This document shows positions 32,871 to 44,284 of a stretch of DNA of 64,000 bases, in pieces. This DNA comes from Ascaphus truei (lineage: Eukaryota > Chordata > Amphibia > Anura > Ascaphidae): positions 49,445,045-49,509,044 of the forward strand of contig CM071568.1 in the NCBI GenBank assembly GCA_036426205.1, read 5' to 3'. The position numbers were made by a program, and so were the translations under genes. Position 1 is the first letter of the stretch, and every line of letters begins with the position of its first letter. Under the pieces are notes generated by a model. That model searched no databases. It worked only from the letters and a program-made list of their open reading frames with translations, and had not been told where the DNA came from.

Positions 32871-34395
32871 GAAGATGAATCTCCTGCTGCGCTAGCTTCA
32901 TTTGTTTCAAATTCTGCCCATCCCAATTTTACATAGACATTCTCAACCTCCGATCCCTTATCACAACATTTACATGCAATAAGAGGCCCAGAGTCAGCAG
33001 ATTTATCCTACCAAAGCTGGCGGACTCACCCTCCCCTACCTGGTTTCTTGTTACAAGGCAGCTCAAGCGGGCCAAATAATGGTTTGCACTCGAACCACAG
33101 CTCAGGAGGTGGGTAGCCCTAGAGGCATCCTTGATCCATACAGTAAAGCTAGACAGGAAGTCCTACCTTCAATCTCTCGCATGTTAAAGCTATGTGAAAA
33201 GATTACATTTAAATATAAACTCAAGTCCAAAAATTCCCTAATGCATCCACTACTAGATAATCCAGAATATTAAGCAGGCCTATCGAAGTGCTTTCCTAAA
33301 TTGGGACAAAGCAAATATAAGATTGAAGGACTTAAACTCGGACCTAAAAATCAGGCAATTTGATTACTTCTTCAAAGGAAAGAGCCTGCCAAATGGCTAA
33401 TTATTAAGTTTTTTTTATACCAAAATAAACAGACTCTCCCTTCTCTAATTTAGATATGCTGTGTTTACAGGCGAAGGACCAGTAAGAACTAACGGCACAA
33501 CTCTATGGTTATCTTTCTTGCCCAGAAACACACTCAGGAAAAACCAGCGTTTATGAGACAATGGGAGGTAAATCTCAATGAGGGGAAGCTTGGGAAGAAA
33601 TATTTGTTGCGTCAAATGGCAGCTCCATACGCACGATCATCAAAGAGAATGTGTACAAGATCATGTTGAGATGGTACAAGACCCCCATGACATTATCCAC
33701 ATTTATTCCAGGCTATTCACCACTGGGTCCAAAGGGCGTCCTTTTTTTTTTTTTTTTTTTTTTTACATATGTGGTGGTCCTGTTGCCTAATTGCACACCT
33801 TTAGAATAAAGTAAAGAACTGGTCGCAACAAATCTTTAATCTCGACCTCCCACTGAACTCTTGGCTCTTCCTTTTAAATAGACCTCTCCTAGATTTATCT
33901 AGATCTGAGCATAAACTGATCTCGCATATAGCTACAGCAACTAAATGTGAGCTGACTGCCCTCTTGAAGTAGAGGAAATTCCCATCCACCTCCAATATTG
34001 GTAACAAATGATGGTTGATATGCCAAATGGAAAGATGACTAGTTACCTGAATTATTTGTGCCCTAAATTTCAGAGTCTGGCAGCCTTGTCTCACCTGCAC
34101 GGGTATCCCTTGTCTGAACCCCACCACAATTCACCACATTGCTTAACCCTGGGCAACTCTTTCCATGGTCCCGACTAGGCCTTGTGCGCGTTGTCAATGC
34201 CTGTCCCTAACCGAGAGATCTCTTTCTGTACAACTCTACCTCCTCAATATGTACACTTTGATAATATGAATCACCATGTACCTGCATTCATTTGTGACTG
34301 TGAACCCTCACCCGCCCTTTTTTTATTTTTTTATTCTGTCCTCTACCCCCTGCTCCTGTGTTGTTCAACCCCTGAACATTTTCAATAAAATGTGA
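32870..34395 (+). pseudogene. L1-type LINE, ORF2 C-terminal relic and 3' end
   Basis: Decayed C-terminal ORF2: SRFILPKLAGGLTLPYLV near 32994-33050 (the PKxxGGLxLP motif of L1 ORF2), YKTPM and a broken cysteine-rich box (ICGGPVA/IWWSC near 33765-33780), ending in an AATAAAATGTGATATATA tail at about 34384. A T homopolymer (33743-33763) interrupts the Cys region. Stops in every frame. With 27640-28800 it may be one L1 copy that lost its centre and received the CR1/Rex-like insertion. Confidence 0.65.
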
Positions 34396-34438
34396 TATAT
34401 AGTGGGGGGGGAAAAGCTACAGTCTCGGATTACAGTAA

Positions 34439-34768
34439 GGCCTCGTCCATAGTGTGCGAGCATTCCTGTGGCGTCATGCTCGCCTGCAGCAGGAGAGATT
34501 TTCTATCCTGCAGACTGAGGGGACGGGGAGGGGGAGGTGTGTCGGGGGCGTGGCCATGACATCACAGCACAGAGCTGGTTCGCCCTCGTGACCCGGCCGT
34601 CGTGCGGCAAATTTAAGAAAGGTTGTCGCGCGAAGCACCGGTTGCCCATTACGCTTGTGTACCATATACTCATGCACATTGGCTTCCTAGTGTTTGTTTT
34701 CGGAGCGAGCGATGTCGCTTGCGCCGAAAACAAACACTAGGACCCCAATGTGAACTATGGACGCAGCC
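34439..34768. mobile_element. GC-rich TWA MITE, copy 4
   Basis: GGCCTCGTCCATAGTGTGCG to GAACTATGGACGCAGCC, with TAA left and TTA right. The interior has GGGGCGTGGCCATGACATCA, AGCTGGTTCGCCCTCGTGAC and a perfect CTAGTGTTTGTTTTCGG/CCGAAAACAAACACTAG hairpin near the right end. Confidence 0.8.
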
Positions 34769-34998
34769 TTACAATTATGACTGGAGCTTTAAACCATGGT
34801 GAAGAACTACATGGGCACAAAAGTCACGATAGTGCTTTGATTAATCTAATATGCATCTTTCTAGATGTACATATGCACACATAAAAAGTTGTCATGTCTT
34901 TAAGAGGCGAAATTCACTGAACCTCTTATAGACAGGCATACACACTGCACATTGCTATCCTAGCTGTGCAGACTGTGCCTCCAAATGAACACCTAGAT

Positions 34999-35416
34999 CA
35001 TAGGTGGGCAACATATTTTTAAATGTAGCCACAGGTGTGGCGAATGAGAAGTGAAAATCGCCACACCATGTAAAAATTGAGAAATTAGGTTGCTCAATTG
35101 ATCATTTAAAACAACCCACAGTGTTCATCTGCTTCACTCACCTCAGCACTATCACCTGCTGCCGCTTCCCCCACCTCAGCACTATCACCTGCTGCCGCTT
35201 CCCCCACCTCAGCACTATCACCTGCTGCCGCTTCACTCACCTCAGCACTATCACCTGCTGCTTGTTAACTTCATTGACTCATTCATTAAGCGGAAACCAA
35301 CACACACCGTCAGGAAAAACTTTATTTTACTGTGGGAGCTGGCAAAATCAAAATAGCCACACTTTCATGGCCAATTCGCCACTTGTGGCGATTGGCGACA
35401 TGGTTGCCCACCTTGG
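34999..35416. mobile_element. hAT element with internal minisatellite
   Basis: Ends CATAGGTGGGCAAC and GTTGCCCACCTTGG, flanked by ACCTAGAT and ACTTAGAT (7 of 8 identical). Subterminal GTGGCGAATGAG...CGCCACTTGTGGCGATTGGC arms mirror each other. A 33 bp array sits inside (35141-35270). Non-autonomous. Confidence 0.78.
35141..35270. repeat. 33 bp minisatellite, four units
   Basis: Units start at 35141, 35174, 35207 and 35240 with CCTCAGCACTATCACCTGCT then GCCGCTTC and a CCCCCA or ACTCA link. Nearly identical, so expanded recently inside the hAT element. Confidence 0.95.
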
Positions 35417-35424
35417 ACTTAGAT

Positions 35425-36174
35425 GTTAGTTTGGCCAGTACTGGTTTAAGCTACATTGATCACCCTCGGTTTTGAAGTAAGCCAATGCCACAAATCTGAG
35501 AATGCAATTATTTACATATTTAAACAGGGCTGGTTATCTTCCCTACTGGTTGCTCTGTGGATGGTTGGGAGATATATGAACACAGAATGTCCAGAAATTA
35601 TTTATACACATGCTTATCAAGAAATTACATAAGGCTACCAAAACCCTGCAAGTCACTGGGGCCCAACAAAGTCCTGTTTTGATCTGGGGTGGGGGGTTTG
35701 TCAGAAAAAACAAGGTAACTAAATGGCAGAAGTGCCTCAATATGTTAGTCACCTGGAGCTAACTTTACAGATATAGCATGTGTTCTTGTTTCCTCTAATG
35801 AGATATGGTGGGCTGTATTGTGGTATTCTGCACCAGCATTAAAGCCTATGAAAACTTTCATATTCTGTGCTAGAACGCTGTATAAAGGGTTTTCTGTGGG
35901 AACAATGTCACATGCTACATCTGTAACTTCATGTAACACACTGCAACTATTTTGCTTATGAAAATGGCCTGTTTCATATAATTACAAAACCACAATGACT
36001 TCAATATGGTCTGAAGATTGTTAGGTGCAATCGTGGAATTTATTCTTGTGTTCCGTCATGTTTTTCACATTAAACCTCCTCCCTTTGTTTGTCTATGATG
36101 AAATCTCAAGCAGGCGCTGCCTAGCAACTCAATGCAAGTAAAGATCTGGCTGAAAGGGTAAAAACAGAAGTGTT
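35425..36174. other. No gene seen
   Basis: Non-repetitive intronic sequence; no exon supported. Confidence 0.4.
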
Positions 36175-36262
36175 TTATTTATATATATATATATATATAT
36201 ATCTATCTATGATACTATTCTCTATATATATATATATATTATATATATATATCTATATATAT
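36175..36262. repeat. (AT)n microsatellite
   Basis: TA dinucleotide runs with CTATCTATC interruptions. Confidence 0.95.
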
Positions 36263-36525
36263 TAATTATTACAGTATATAAGGATTGCTATATCTCTGCA
36301 GTTGTTCAAGGCTAACTGATATACTGACGGGCAAAGCACCAGCTTTTAAAAAAATACTTTTTAAAGGTACACATACAGTAGGTGAAATAAAGCATTATTT
36401 CACCTATGTGAAATGACAGCATACATCTGAATGAAAACAAGGGTAGTTAACATATGCATAACAAAGATATGAAAAAGAAATGCATAAGTGTAATACATAA
36501 ATATGAAGCCGCAGGAAAGGTGTGG

Positions 36526-36677
<152 letters not shown>

Positions 36678-36747
36678 ACTCGCATATAAAATCAACCAAT
36701 ATACTTGAATCAAATCAACATCAGGAGGTGGTCAGTCCAGAGATTGA

Positions 36748-37068
36748 GGCTTTGTCCCCGGTGACCGCGGCGGTGCGCGTGCGTGCCACACACAAAGTAC
36801 AGCCCTCTGTGGGGCAGGTCCCAGTCGGGGTGTGTGTGTTTGTGTGTGCACGCGATGCGCGACTGCCTTTGCCAAAAGACAAGATTTTTGGCGCTTTGGC
36901 CACGGCGGCGGTTCAGCCAATGAGGGCGAACCAGCCGCGTGATGTCCTAGCTGCGCCCCCGCACGCCTCCCCCTGCTCTACTCGAGAAGTGCATCCCATC
37001 GCTACACCTGAGACCGCAGATCACGGCTTAAATTGGTGCACGTGCAGGCAGTGATTGGGACCGTAGCC
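36748..37068. mobile_element. GC-rich TWA MITE, copy 5
   Basis: GGCTTTGTCCCCGGTGACCG to GTGATTGGGACCGTAGCC, flanked by TGA and TTA. The interior has GGTTCAGCCAATGAGGGCG and ACCAGCCGCGTGATGTCC. Confidence 0.75.
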
Positions 37069-37071
37069 TTA

Positions 37072-37955
37072 GCAAAAGGACTATAGGTAACCAGGCTCAA
37101 TTTTGCCATAAGCATTTTAAAATGAAACCATATGTTCTGTTTGTGAGAGGAGGAGGGACTGGGTGGTTCCAGCAATTTGCAATACAACGTTGGATGTCAA
37201 CTAAAATCTGAGATCAATTTACCATATACAGCACCTTTTGCGAAGTGTTCGCTTAAATCATTACTGCTGGGTTCAGCAGCACTGAGAAGCTTTTTGCACA
37301 GAACCAGCATAGATGTGCCAAGGAACCGATTTCTCCACATCCCCTCCAACATCCTAGGAAAAACTGAAGGTTTAGTAGAATGTATTCTGGAGGGTGAGAG
37401 ATATTATCTGTGCAGAGTTCTGTAATAGCAACACACATTGTGCTTTTAGAGGTTACTTCCCAAATCATCCTTCAGGGTCTAAGGTAATGTGAAATCCCTT
37501 TTCCCACTTCTCCGATAAATTTTTAATTATGAAAGGCCTAAAAAATGTAAACCTTAAGTGCATTGTTGGTATAACAGAAATTACTCAAAAGAAGGTCAAA
37601 GGTCGAGGAGACGTTTGTGGTGCAATGTGGTTTAGGATCAAATGCCTGATCTGAAGGTAACTGTAGCTCTATTAATGCTTATATACTACCTGGTACTATG
37701 TTCTGTGAACACGCACTAACGTTAAAATGTTAGATTGACATTGTTTGAAGGTAGTTGGTATTCTTCATCACAATCACAATTTTATTCTTACAAATGTGTG
37801 TGAGAGAGCATTGGTGTTATTAGTAAAAGGTACATGTTTGTGTTTGTAAAAGATTAATGGGGGTGGAGTGTCATGTTCAATAAAATGCTTGTGTTACATT
37901 TACACATTTGATGGGAACCCCCACACACAATTTCTTCCTACAATTATGGCATTAG
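37072..37955. other. No gene seen
   Basis: The open frame at 37177-37425 has no domain and no exon signature. No repeat matched. Confidence 0.4.
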
Positions 37956-37961
37956 CCATGG

Positions 37962-37987
37962 CTGAAGGAGACCTAATTAGGTGAAAC
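37962..37987 (+). ncRNA. Hammerhead-ribozyme-like core (one extra base)
   Basis: CTGAAGGAG followed by the perfect 12-base palindrome ACCTAATTAGGT and GAAAC. The core has one inserted G (CTGAAGGA for CTGANGA). The strand and layout match the other copies. Confidence 0.35.
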
Positions 37988-38223
37988 ACCGAGCTTGGGA
38001 TGATGAGACCCCAGCCAGTTTATTTAATTTAAGGATTGTTGTGCTAAATAAAATTGATTTTTCTTTAAAGTTACTGTAGTGCCTCTGCAAATCTTTCACT
38101 GGTCCCCCAAACCCGCTTCATTCACCCCATTGTGAAATGTCATACTGTGGCTGAACTGCAGACAATGATACTGGGTAGTGACAAATTATGCAAATTTCCA
38201 ATCAGGTTGTTCATTGATCCTAA

Positions 38224-38550
38224 GGTTGCAGACATGGTGCCGCAAGCCCGTGCGGAGACGCGCCAAGGCTGATGGAAAGCGGGTGCTTTCACTGGCCATA
38301 GTACACGGACCGTTGGGGCATTCCCAGTGACGTCACGGAGCTGGTTCGCCCTCATTGGGTGAACCGCTCACTTGACCGCCCTGTCGCGCTGAGAAATCAG
38401 TTTTAACTGATTTCTCGCGCATCACGTGCCCCCTCCTGCCTTCACGCGGACGCGCCCGCAGGCCGCATGTACGCGAACATTGCCTTAAGGCAGTCTGTTC
38501 GCTCAGCGTGCGGACGCGTCCACGTGATCTGCCACAGTATGGACGCAGCC
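38224..38550. mobile_element. GC-rich TWA MITE, copy 6
   Basis: GGTTGCAGACATGGTGCC to CAGTATGGACGCAGCC with TAA on both sides. Interior GTGACGTCACGGAGCTGGTT and GCCCTCATTGGGTGAACCG as in copy 2. Confidence 0.8.
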
Positions 38551-38553
38551 TAA

Positions 38554-39086
38554 TGCTGACAGCATCAGCTTGCTTCAAACGCACCTTATTTTGGATACTT
38601 TGTAGACTGTGATGTCTTTTGTCAGCGCAATATACCATTTTTTAATATATTGTATGGTGATTTACATCAGTTCACAAGCCTAGAAAGGTCCCTTTCTTTT
38701 AGTTTGCATGAGCAAATGTCAGTTCATTGCCCATTGTGGGACTGTGTATTCGAGTAAATTGGCAATAAAAGCTGGCGAACCGAAAATAGGTTTTTGGGAT
38801 CCTAAAGGCTCCTAGGCAACTTTACTGAGAGGTTTGCATGTTCATAATACAAGTTATCTAATCGAAGTATAAATATAACTTTGAAGAAAACAGGTGTTCT
38901 TTAGGACCAAAATGAAAACAAGATCTCTGTCCCAAATCAGAATTATATTTTTGTAAGTATTATCAATTTAAATTACATTACAGTACCTTTTTAGAGACAC
39001 AATATATGAATTGAATTTCCAAAAGGTGTAATAATTATTCCGTGGGAAACATCAGCTTAAATGGTTTTTTCTTCTTCTTCTTGTAG
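38554..39086 (+). other. Intron upstream of the first recognised RAD54B exon
   Basis: AT-rich, ending in the polypyrimidine tract TTTTTTCTTCTTCTTCTTG and the AG at 39085-39086. No other exon found. Confidence 0.5.
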
Positions 39087-39284
39087 TCCCGCTGCGTGTA
39101 GCAAGTGAAATCACCGAGTGCCGAGATGAGCAACAAGAGCCCAGTTCCTTTACAAAGTATTTCAGTGTGGTTTGGTGCAAGGCGTCGAAGAAAAAACACA
39201 AGAAGTGGGAAGGAGACGCGGTTCTTATTGCTAAAGGGAGAACGGTGACGTTAAAAGACATGGAAGGGAAGGATATTGGAAAAG
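39087..39284 (+). CDS. RAD54B: RAD54B exon (first one recognised)
   Basis: Encodes the end of the RAD54B N-terminal region: TKYFSVVWCKASKKKHKKWE, then EGDAVLIAKGRTVTL and MEGKDIGKG. The block KYFSVVWC..SKKKHKKWEGDA is diagnostic of RAD54B rather than RAD54L. RAD54B is an SNF2-family ATP-driven DNA translocase that works with RAD51/DMC1 in recombination in the nucleus. The exon has AG|TCCCG acceptor and AAAAG|GTATTG donor sites and 198 bases (2+195+1). It starts in phase 1, so an upstream exon must end one base into a codon. FSBP exon 1 ends two bases into a codon and would run to a stop here. About 130 N-terminal residues of the human protein have no counterpart in the window. Confidence 0.93.
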
Positions 39285-39321
39285 GTATTGTGAATATAGC
39301 CAAGCTAACTATTACTGTGTA

Positions 39322-39653
39322 CAGGCATACCCCGGTTTAAGGACACTCACTTTAAGTACATTCTCGAGTAAGGACATATCGCCCAATAGGCAAACAGCAG
39401 CTCACGCATGCGCCTGTCAGCACGTCCTGAACAGCAATACCAGCTTGCTACCTGTACCGAAGCTGTGCGCAAGCGGGGAGACTATAGAGCCTGTTAGAAA
39501 TGCGTTATTTACATCAGTTATGCATGTATATGATGTTTGCAGTACAGTACATGCATCGATAAGTGGGAAAAAGGTAGTGCTTCACTTTAAGTACATTTTC
39601 GCTTTACATACATGCTCCGGTCCCATTGCGTACGTTAATGCGGGGTATGCCTG
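39322..39653 (-). mobile_element. Tigger-like MITE, copy 2 (inverted)
   Basis: CAGGCATACCCCGG to CGGGGTATGCCTG, flanked by TA on both sides. It is the reverse complement of 2077-2410 over its length (332 vs 334 bp). It sits only 37 bp after the RAD54B donor. Confidence 0.88.
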
Positions 39654-39814
39654 TACTAAGTTTTGAACGATCTATGACATTTTTGCAGGCAACTAAATGA
39701 TCAAATGGGTGAACTTGCTCAATAGTAACATGTACTCACTATGTTAAAGAATGTGTTTTAAAGCTGCAGTTCCCTCTGCGCCTCCATTTTGTTTACATGT
39801 CTAGGAATAGGGGC

Positions 39815-40130
39815 ATCTCCGGGACTTGACTGCAGTAATTATAGCTCTGGGGACCCCACGGTTCTCGAGATGCATACCAGAGAAGAGGCGGCCGGTACTT
39901 TATGAAGGTTTACACGCCCCGTGTCATGCGAGTCAATAGGAAGCCGCGGCAGGTGACGTGGCGGCTTGGTATTGACCCATGTGACGCTGGAGATTTACAC
40001 ATCCCATTTTGTTTCCCCTGGAGAGAACAGTACCAGCGACACCTTCCCCAGTAAGTATCTCTGGAGCAGGGGGACCCCGGAGTTGAAATCATCATGGTCC
40101 AGCACCCGAGACCCCCAGCTTCCTATACAT
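39815..40130. mobile_element. Foldback element (GGGGACCCCG family), copy 3
   Basis: Left arm CATCTCCGGGACTTG...GCTCTGGGGACCCCACGG, right arm AGTAAGTATCTCTGGAGCAG and GGGGACCCCGGAGTTGAAAT. Centre AATAGGAAGCCGCGGCAGGT and its complement. Family as at 5858 and 21045. Confidence 0.6.
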
Positions 40131-40627
40131 GTAAAAAAATAATAAGGGGGAGGGAGGACAAAAAAAACCAGTAAAGTTTGATGAGCAGGCAAAAATATTT
40201 TTAATTAGAGGTTCACAGAACAAATATTTTCTTGCATCGGATGTACAGTGTTAAAAAAATGAAAAAAAACAAAAACAAAAAAAATGTTTGGGAACCACTG
40301 CTCTAGAGCTTAGCTGAAATATTACATGTCCTTCCAAGAATTGCAGTTATTTATTTTATTGTGAAAAAGAAGAAGAAAGGAGCGCTAACCAACAATATAT
40401 ATAAGTGCAATAATTATAAATGCATTAATTGGACAATAGATCCTTTAAAAAGTCTCTATAAATGTTAGTCTTGTGTACTGATTGCATGTGAGCATACATA
40501 CTGATAAAAGATTAAACAAGTCCAATCCCTGAATAGGTTAAGGAAATAGGGTCCTTATTCTTCTTGAACCTGCTGCCGAGGTCAAAGTGGGGATTTCCAA
40601 ATCCCCTCAAGATAAGGTATGTGAATA

Positions 40628-40869
40628 GATGTCCTGAGGCGCGTGGATCATAGGAGAAAGAGAAAACACATAGGAAAGAATGGTGTGGTACTTGTTTGAA
40701 TAATGCCTCCTTATTAGATTACAAGACTGACAAACACTTATATATTTATTTATATAAGTGTTTCTCACAGTCTTGAAATCTAATAAGGAGGCATTATTCC
40801 AACAAGTATTACTCCATTCTTTCATATGTGTTTTTTATTTATCTTAGGATCCACGTGCCTCAGGACATC
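40628..40869. repeat. Long inverted repeat (two arms of about 115 bp)
   Basis: GATGTCCTGAGGCGCGTGGA, GGCAAAGAATGG-like and AATGCCTCCTTATTAGATT on the left are repeated in reverse complement on the right (AATCTAATAAGGAGGCATT, TCCACGTGCCTCAGGACATC). The centre is an AT-rich ACACTTATATATTTATTTAT palindrome. Most positions pair, so the RNA or single strand would form one very long hairpin. Confidence 0.85.
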
Positions 40870-40879
40870 TCTTCCCTTA

Positions 40880-41300
40880 ATTTTTTTTATTGTAAATCAT
40901 TGCTTCAAAAATTCATTGCAATGGTAGTTTACAATCAGAAAAGATATCTATATGTTGAACTTTGCCATTTGGGTTGGTACATTAAATTACTTTGGTTGAA
41001 AATTTGGTCCATCTAAATTCTCAGATCTTCAATATTTTGTTTATATTGGTGTAGTATGGAATAGGGAATACTCCAAAATCATTGCTACTCTTCCGTATGC
41101 CTTCTGCACAAACCACACAAAGACTTAATGACAATTAGTCAGGGCCACACAAGTGTGGTTTTAATTATTATAGACAACTGAGGTTTGAAAGTTCAGACAT
41201 CAGCAGTCCTCAGTAAGGTCTAATTTCCTTCTGTGGGGCTTTAGGATGTCTATTAATGCATGTAAATATGAATATGCACAATATATCTCCTTTCTTCCTA
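40880..41300 (+). other. RAD54B intron, no feature
   Basis: AT-rich; ends in a CTCCTTTCTTCCTAG acceptor. Confidence 0.5.
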
Positions 41301-41301
41301 G

Positions 41302-41583
41302 GTACAGGATATAAGTTCAAGGACCTTGAGAGCCTAGATGAAGGCCAAACTTTGATGATTGGTGGAAAAGAGATTGAAGTGATGGGTGTAATCTCAGCAG
41401 AAGATTACAGCAGTGGCAGGTGTTTCCACTCTGGGGCAGCATCTTCCACCACTACGACAGCAGATTTAATTCAAATGAAACCATACACAAACCCAGTGAA
41501 AAATGTCTGTAAGCCTGGCAGCAAAGAAAATGTATTGAAAGACCCGCAGAATTACAAACCTCGACACGATCCTTGTGCACCAA
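41302..41583 (+). CDS. RAD54B: RAD54B exon 2 of those recognised
   Basis: 282 bases in phase with both neighbours. Encodes TGYKFKDLESLDEGQTLMI, then GGKEIEVMGVISAEDYSSGR (the most conserved part of the RAD54B N-terminal domain) and a variable, Ser/Thr-rich linker (ASSTTTTADLIQMKPYTNP), ending KPRHDPCAP. This segment precedes the SNF2 core and in the family contributes to DNA and partner binding. Acceptor TTCCTAG|GTACAG, donor CCAA|GTAAGG. The linker is expected to vary between vertebrates, and its divergence gives no reason to suspect decay. Confidence 0.94.
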
Positions 41584-42274
41584 GTAAGGATTTTTAATAT
41601 TAGTACATCTTCTTGATTCGATCATAGCTCATCTCCAATTTCATTTGTCAGTCTCATACGTATGTAAAAAATGCAAAAATAAAACACTTAAACAACATTA
41701 AGGTTTGCTGTCATGTATCGCATATCACTTCTATTGTTCTCAACACACATGAAAATGTTCTGTAGTTTTATGGTTTTTACTTTTCCCTACCTGTCTAGCT
41801 TCCATTTGTGCATTGTGGCTGCATCATATATGTTGCTGAGCAAGACATAGTAAAACTCTTATCTGTTATGTATTGCTTAGGGTCTCCCATATAGAGAATA
41901 TATTGTTTTACCATATACCAATTAAATTGTTTTGTTAAAATAGATAAAGAATAGAATGGGATTAGAAAGGAATGTTTAATTTTGTAATGACAAAAAAATA
42001 AAAGGGAAATAGAATAATTAAATCAATACGATACTTGCACACTTGTAGTGGCATCAATCGTAAAAAAGCATGACTACCTAATCTTGCTGGATTCGTATTC
42101 GGTGGATGAAAAACTCCATGAAGCGTTTGTAGAAAGTACAAACATATATCTACGACAAAATACAAAAAAATACGTTTCTCCCCACAGGGGTCTTTTTCGA
42201 GGCATAGAATATAATGAACTACTATGTCCATCCGAATACTATCAGTTAACTTCTACTTAACTCTCTTTTGAAAG
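41584..42274 (+). other. RAD54B intron
   Basis: No embedded repeat recognised. Ends with CTCTCTTTTGAAAG acceptor. Confidence 0.5.
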
Positions 42275-42437
42275 ACTCTCTAGTTATGCCAAAGCCAGCC
42301 CAGTGTCACCAGTGGATGTTTAATAAGACTGGTTTACCCATAGTAGATGTTGTGGTGGATCCTTACCTGGTAATTCATCTCCGACCCCATCAGAAAGAAG
42401 GAATTATCTTTCTTTATGAATGTGTAATGGGAATGAG
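42275..42437 (+). CDS. RAD54B: RAD54B exon 3, start of SNF2 core
   Basis: 163 bases with no ATG-initiated frame of its own; found by phase and protein match. It encodes [34 protein letters not shown] and [12 protein letters not shown]. The LRPHQKEGI region is the Q-like motif that opens the SNF2 ATPase domain and contacts the adenine. The acceptor TTTTGAAAG|AC completes an Asn codon started in the previous exon; the donor ATGAG|GTAAGA leaves an Arg codon to be completed by the exon at 44843. Confidence 0.94.
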
Positions 42438-43018
42438 GTAAGATCATAGTTTTTTTTTAAACTTTAACTCTATTCCTCTTAGCTCCAAAGCAATATGAAG
42501 CACATGGGTAGCTTCCTATTTGTAGTTAAGTCAACATAAATTGAGGCTTTTGTAGGACATTCTGGGGGGAGGAAACAAAGCGCAAAGAACGTCCTCTCCA
42601 ATGTGGAAATAACACAAGGAATCTCAAATGGGCAGCATATGTAAAGTAAAAAGAAAGAAAAAATAGTGCAACACAATTTAATTATGACATATAAGTGAGC
42701 ATGGAGGCTCCAACACACTTACATGCTCCAAGGTAAATAAAAGCAATTCAACCACTCTGGGTTCAGATGCTTGTGTACAGGACTCCAAACAGCTGTTCCT
42801 CGCTCTCCACTTCCGTATTCGATCGGCGTCTGACATCACAAACCAGTTCTTTCACTCTCCAAGAGCAAGGGGAGGACCCCCTGGCTTCGTGAACATCAGC
42901 ACAACGGAAGATATCCAAACACACGAGCGCTGGGGTAAGGTAGCTGGTAGCACAGCAAAGAGTCCGTCACAGGCACTGACTGCTAACACAAGGTCCTAGC
43001 ACATATAGAACCCTACAC

Positions 43019-43046
43019 GTTTCATCCAAGGTATGGACTTCTTCAG
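43019..43046 (-). ncRNA. Hammerhead-ribozyme-like core in the Penelope-like relic
   Basis: Minus strand CTGAAGA, then a stem-loop TCCA-TACCT-TGGA, then GAAAC. The motif is enclosed by CCCTACAC/GTGTAGGG (43011-43018 with 43049-43056), an exact 8 bp outer stem. Best structural support of all copies, and it lies within a Penelope-like element, where hammerhead ribozymes are known. Confidence 0.55.
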
Positions 43047-43638
43047 GGGTGTAGGGATACAAGGCAGTGGCTCATCCTTAAATAGTCCCAAAAGGGGAGG
43101 CAATCAAAAACGTCACAGCCCAAACCTAATTTTAATTGGCTCAATGCATCTCCACTAGCAGCCCCACTTACATACTAAATACATAAGACAAAAACGGAAC
43201 ATTCAATAATTCTAAAAATGGGGAATACATAATAAATTATATAATAAAAATGGGGAATACATAATAAATTATATAATAAAAAATTATATAATAAAAAAGA
43301 CATTACTCATAAGTATATATAATTGAAAATACAATGAGAAACACACGACGCAGAAATATAACATTATGAACTTCATAATGGATCTAGATGGAAACAAGAA
43401 GAGAATCAGTGCAAATACATAGAAGGCATACTAAATTAAGAAACCATAAATATAGATACTATAAATAAAAATATATCATATATAAATATATACACACATT
43501 AAATATATAATAAGAAACAGACCTGCTAAAAGAGGAAAAATTAAACTAAATGCACTAAAAATATTTGTTAAAAAGATATTATAAATATTTAATTCAAAAA
43601 GACACTGTGATTAATTAAAAAACATTAATTAATAATAT

Positions 43639-44284
43639 TTAATTAAAAAAAGAAGCTAAATCTATGTCAATATTTAAACCTAAAGGTTTTAGTGTACATA
43701 ATTTATGAATCCAGAAAGTCTCTTTTTGAGAGACTTCCTGGACACGATTGCCTCCCCTCCAATTTAAAGTAACCTGATCTATGCCTATAAAACTCAGACC
43801 CTCCTGGATTAGACGCATGGAACTGTTTAAAATGTAATGACACACTATGGTTCTCCAATCCATTTATAATGTTCCTAATATGTTCTAAAATTCTAACCCG
43901 GAGAGGTCTGATAGTACGGCCCACATATTGTAGACCGCACGGACATTTTAATAAATAAATAACAGAGGTACTTTTGCAATTTATAAATTTATTGTTTTTG
44001 AATACCTCTTTGGTTACTTGGGACATAAAGCAATCTGTTTTTGTTAAACAAAATTTACAGGCTTTACAGCCGGTACACTTTAAGAAACCTTTAGGTTTTT
44101 GACCTAACCATGTATCATTAGGGAGTAATGGTTTCAATAAACTAGGAGCAAGTCTATCTTTAATATTTCGTGCTTTAGTATAGACAACGTGCGCACGGTC
44201 AGGTAAAAAATCTTTCAAATATTGATCACTTTTTAAAATATGCCAGTGCTTATAGGACATACCTTCTAAACATACTTGCTGCAT
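43639..44284 (-). pseudogene. Penelope-like GIY-YIG endonuclease region (frameshifted)
   Basis: 193 open codons (43703-44284) carry a Cys-rich module (CTGCKACKFCLTKTDCF), then LKCPCGLQYVGRTIRPLRVR and RILEHIRNII, the GIY-YIG nuclease core with its conserved Arg and the RxxEH. HFKQFHASNPGG follows. A frameshift near 43800 moves the ending (GLSFIGIDQVTLNWRGGNR and KETFWIHKLCTLKPLGLN) to a second frame (43639-43863). The nuclease nicks target DNA for retrotransposition in intact elements. The family is Penelope-like; this copy is broken. Confidence 0.85.
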
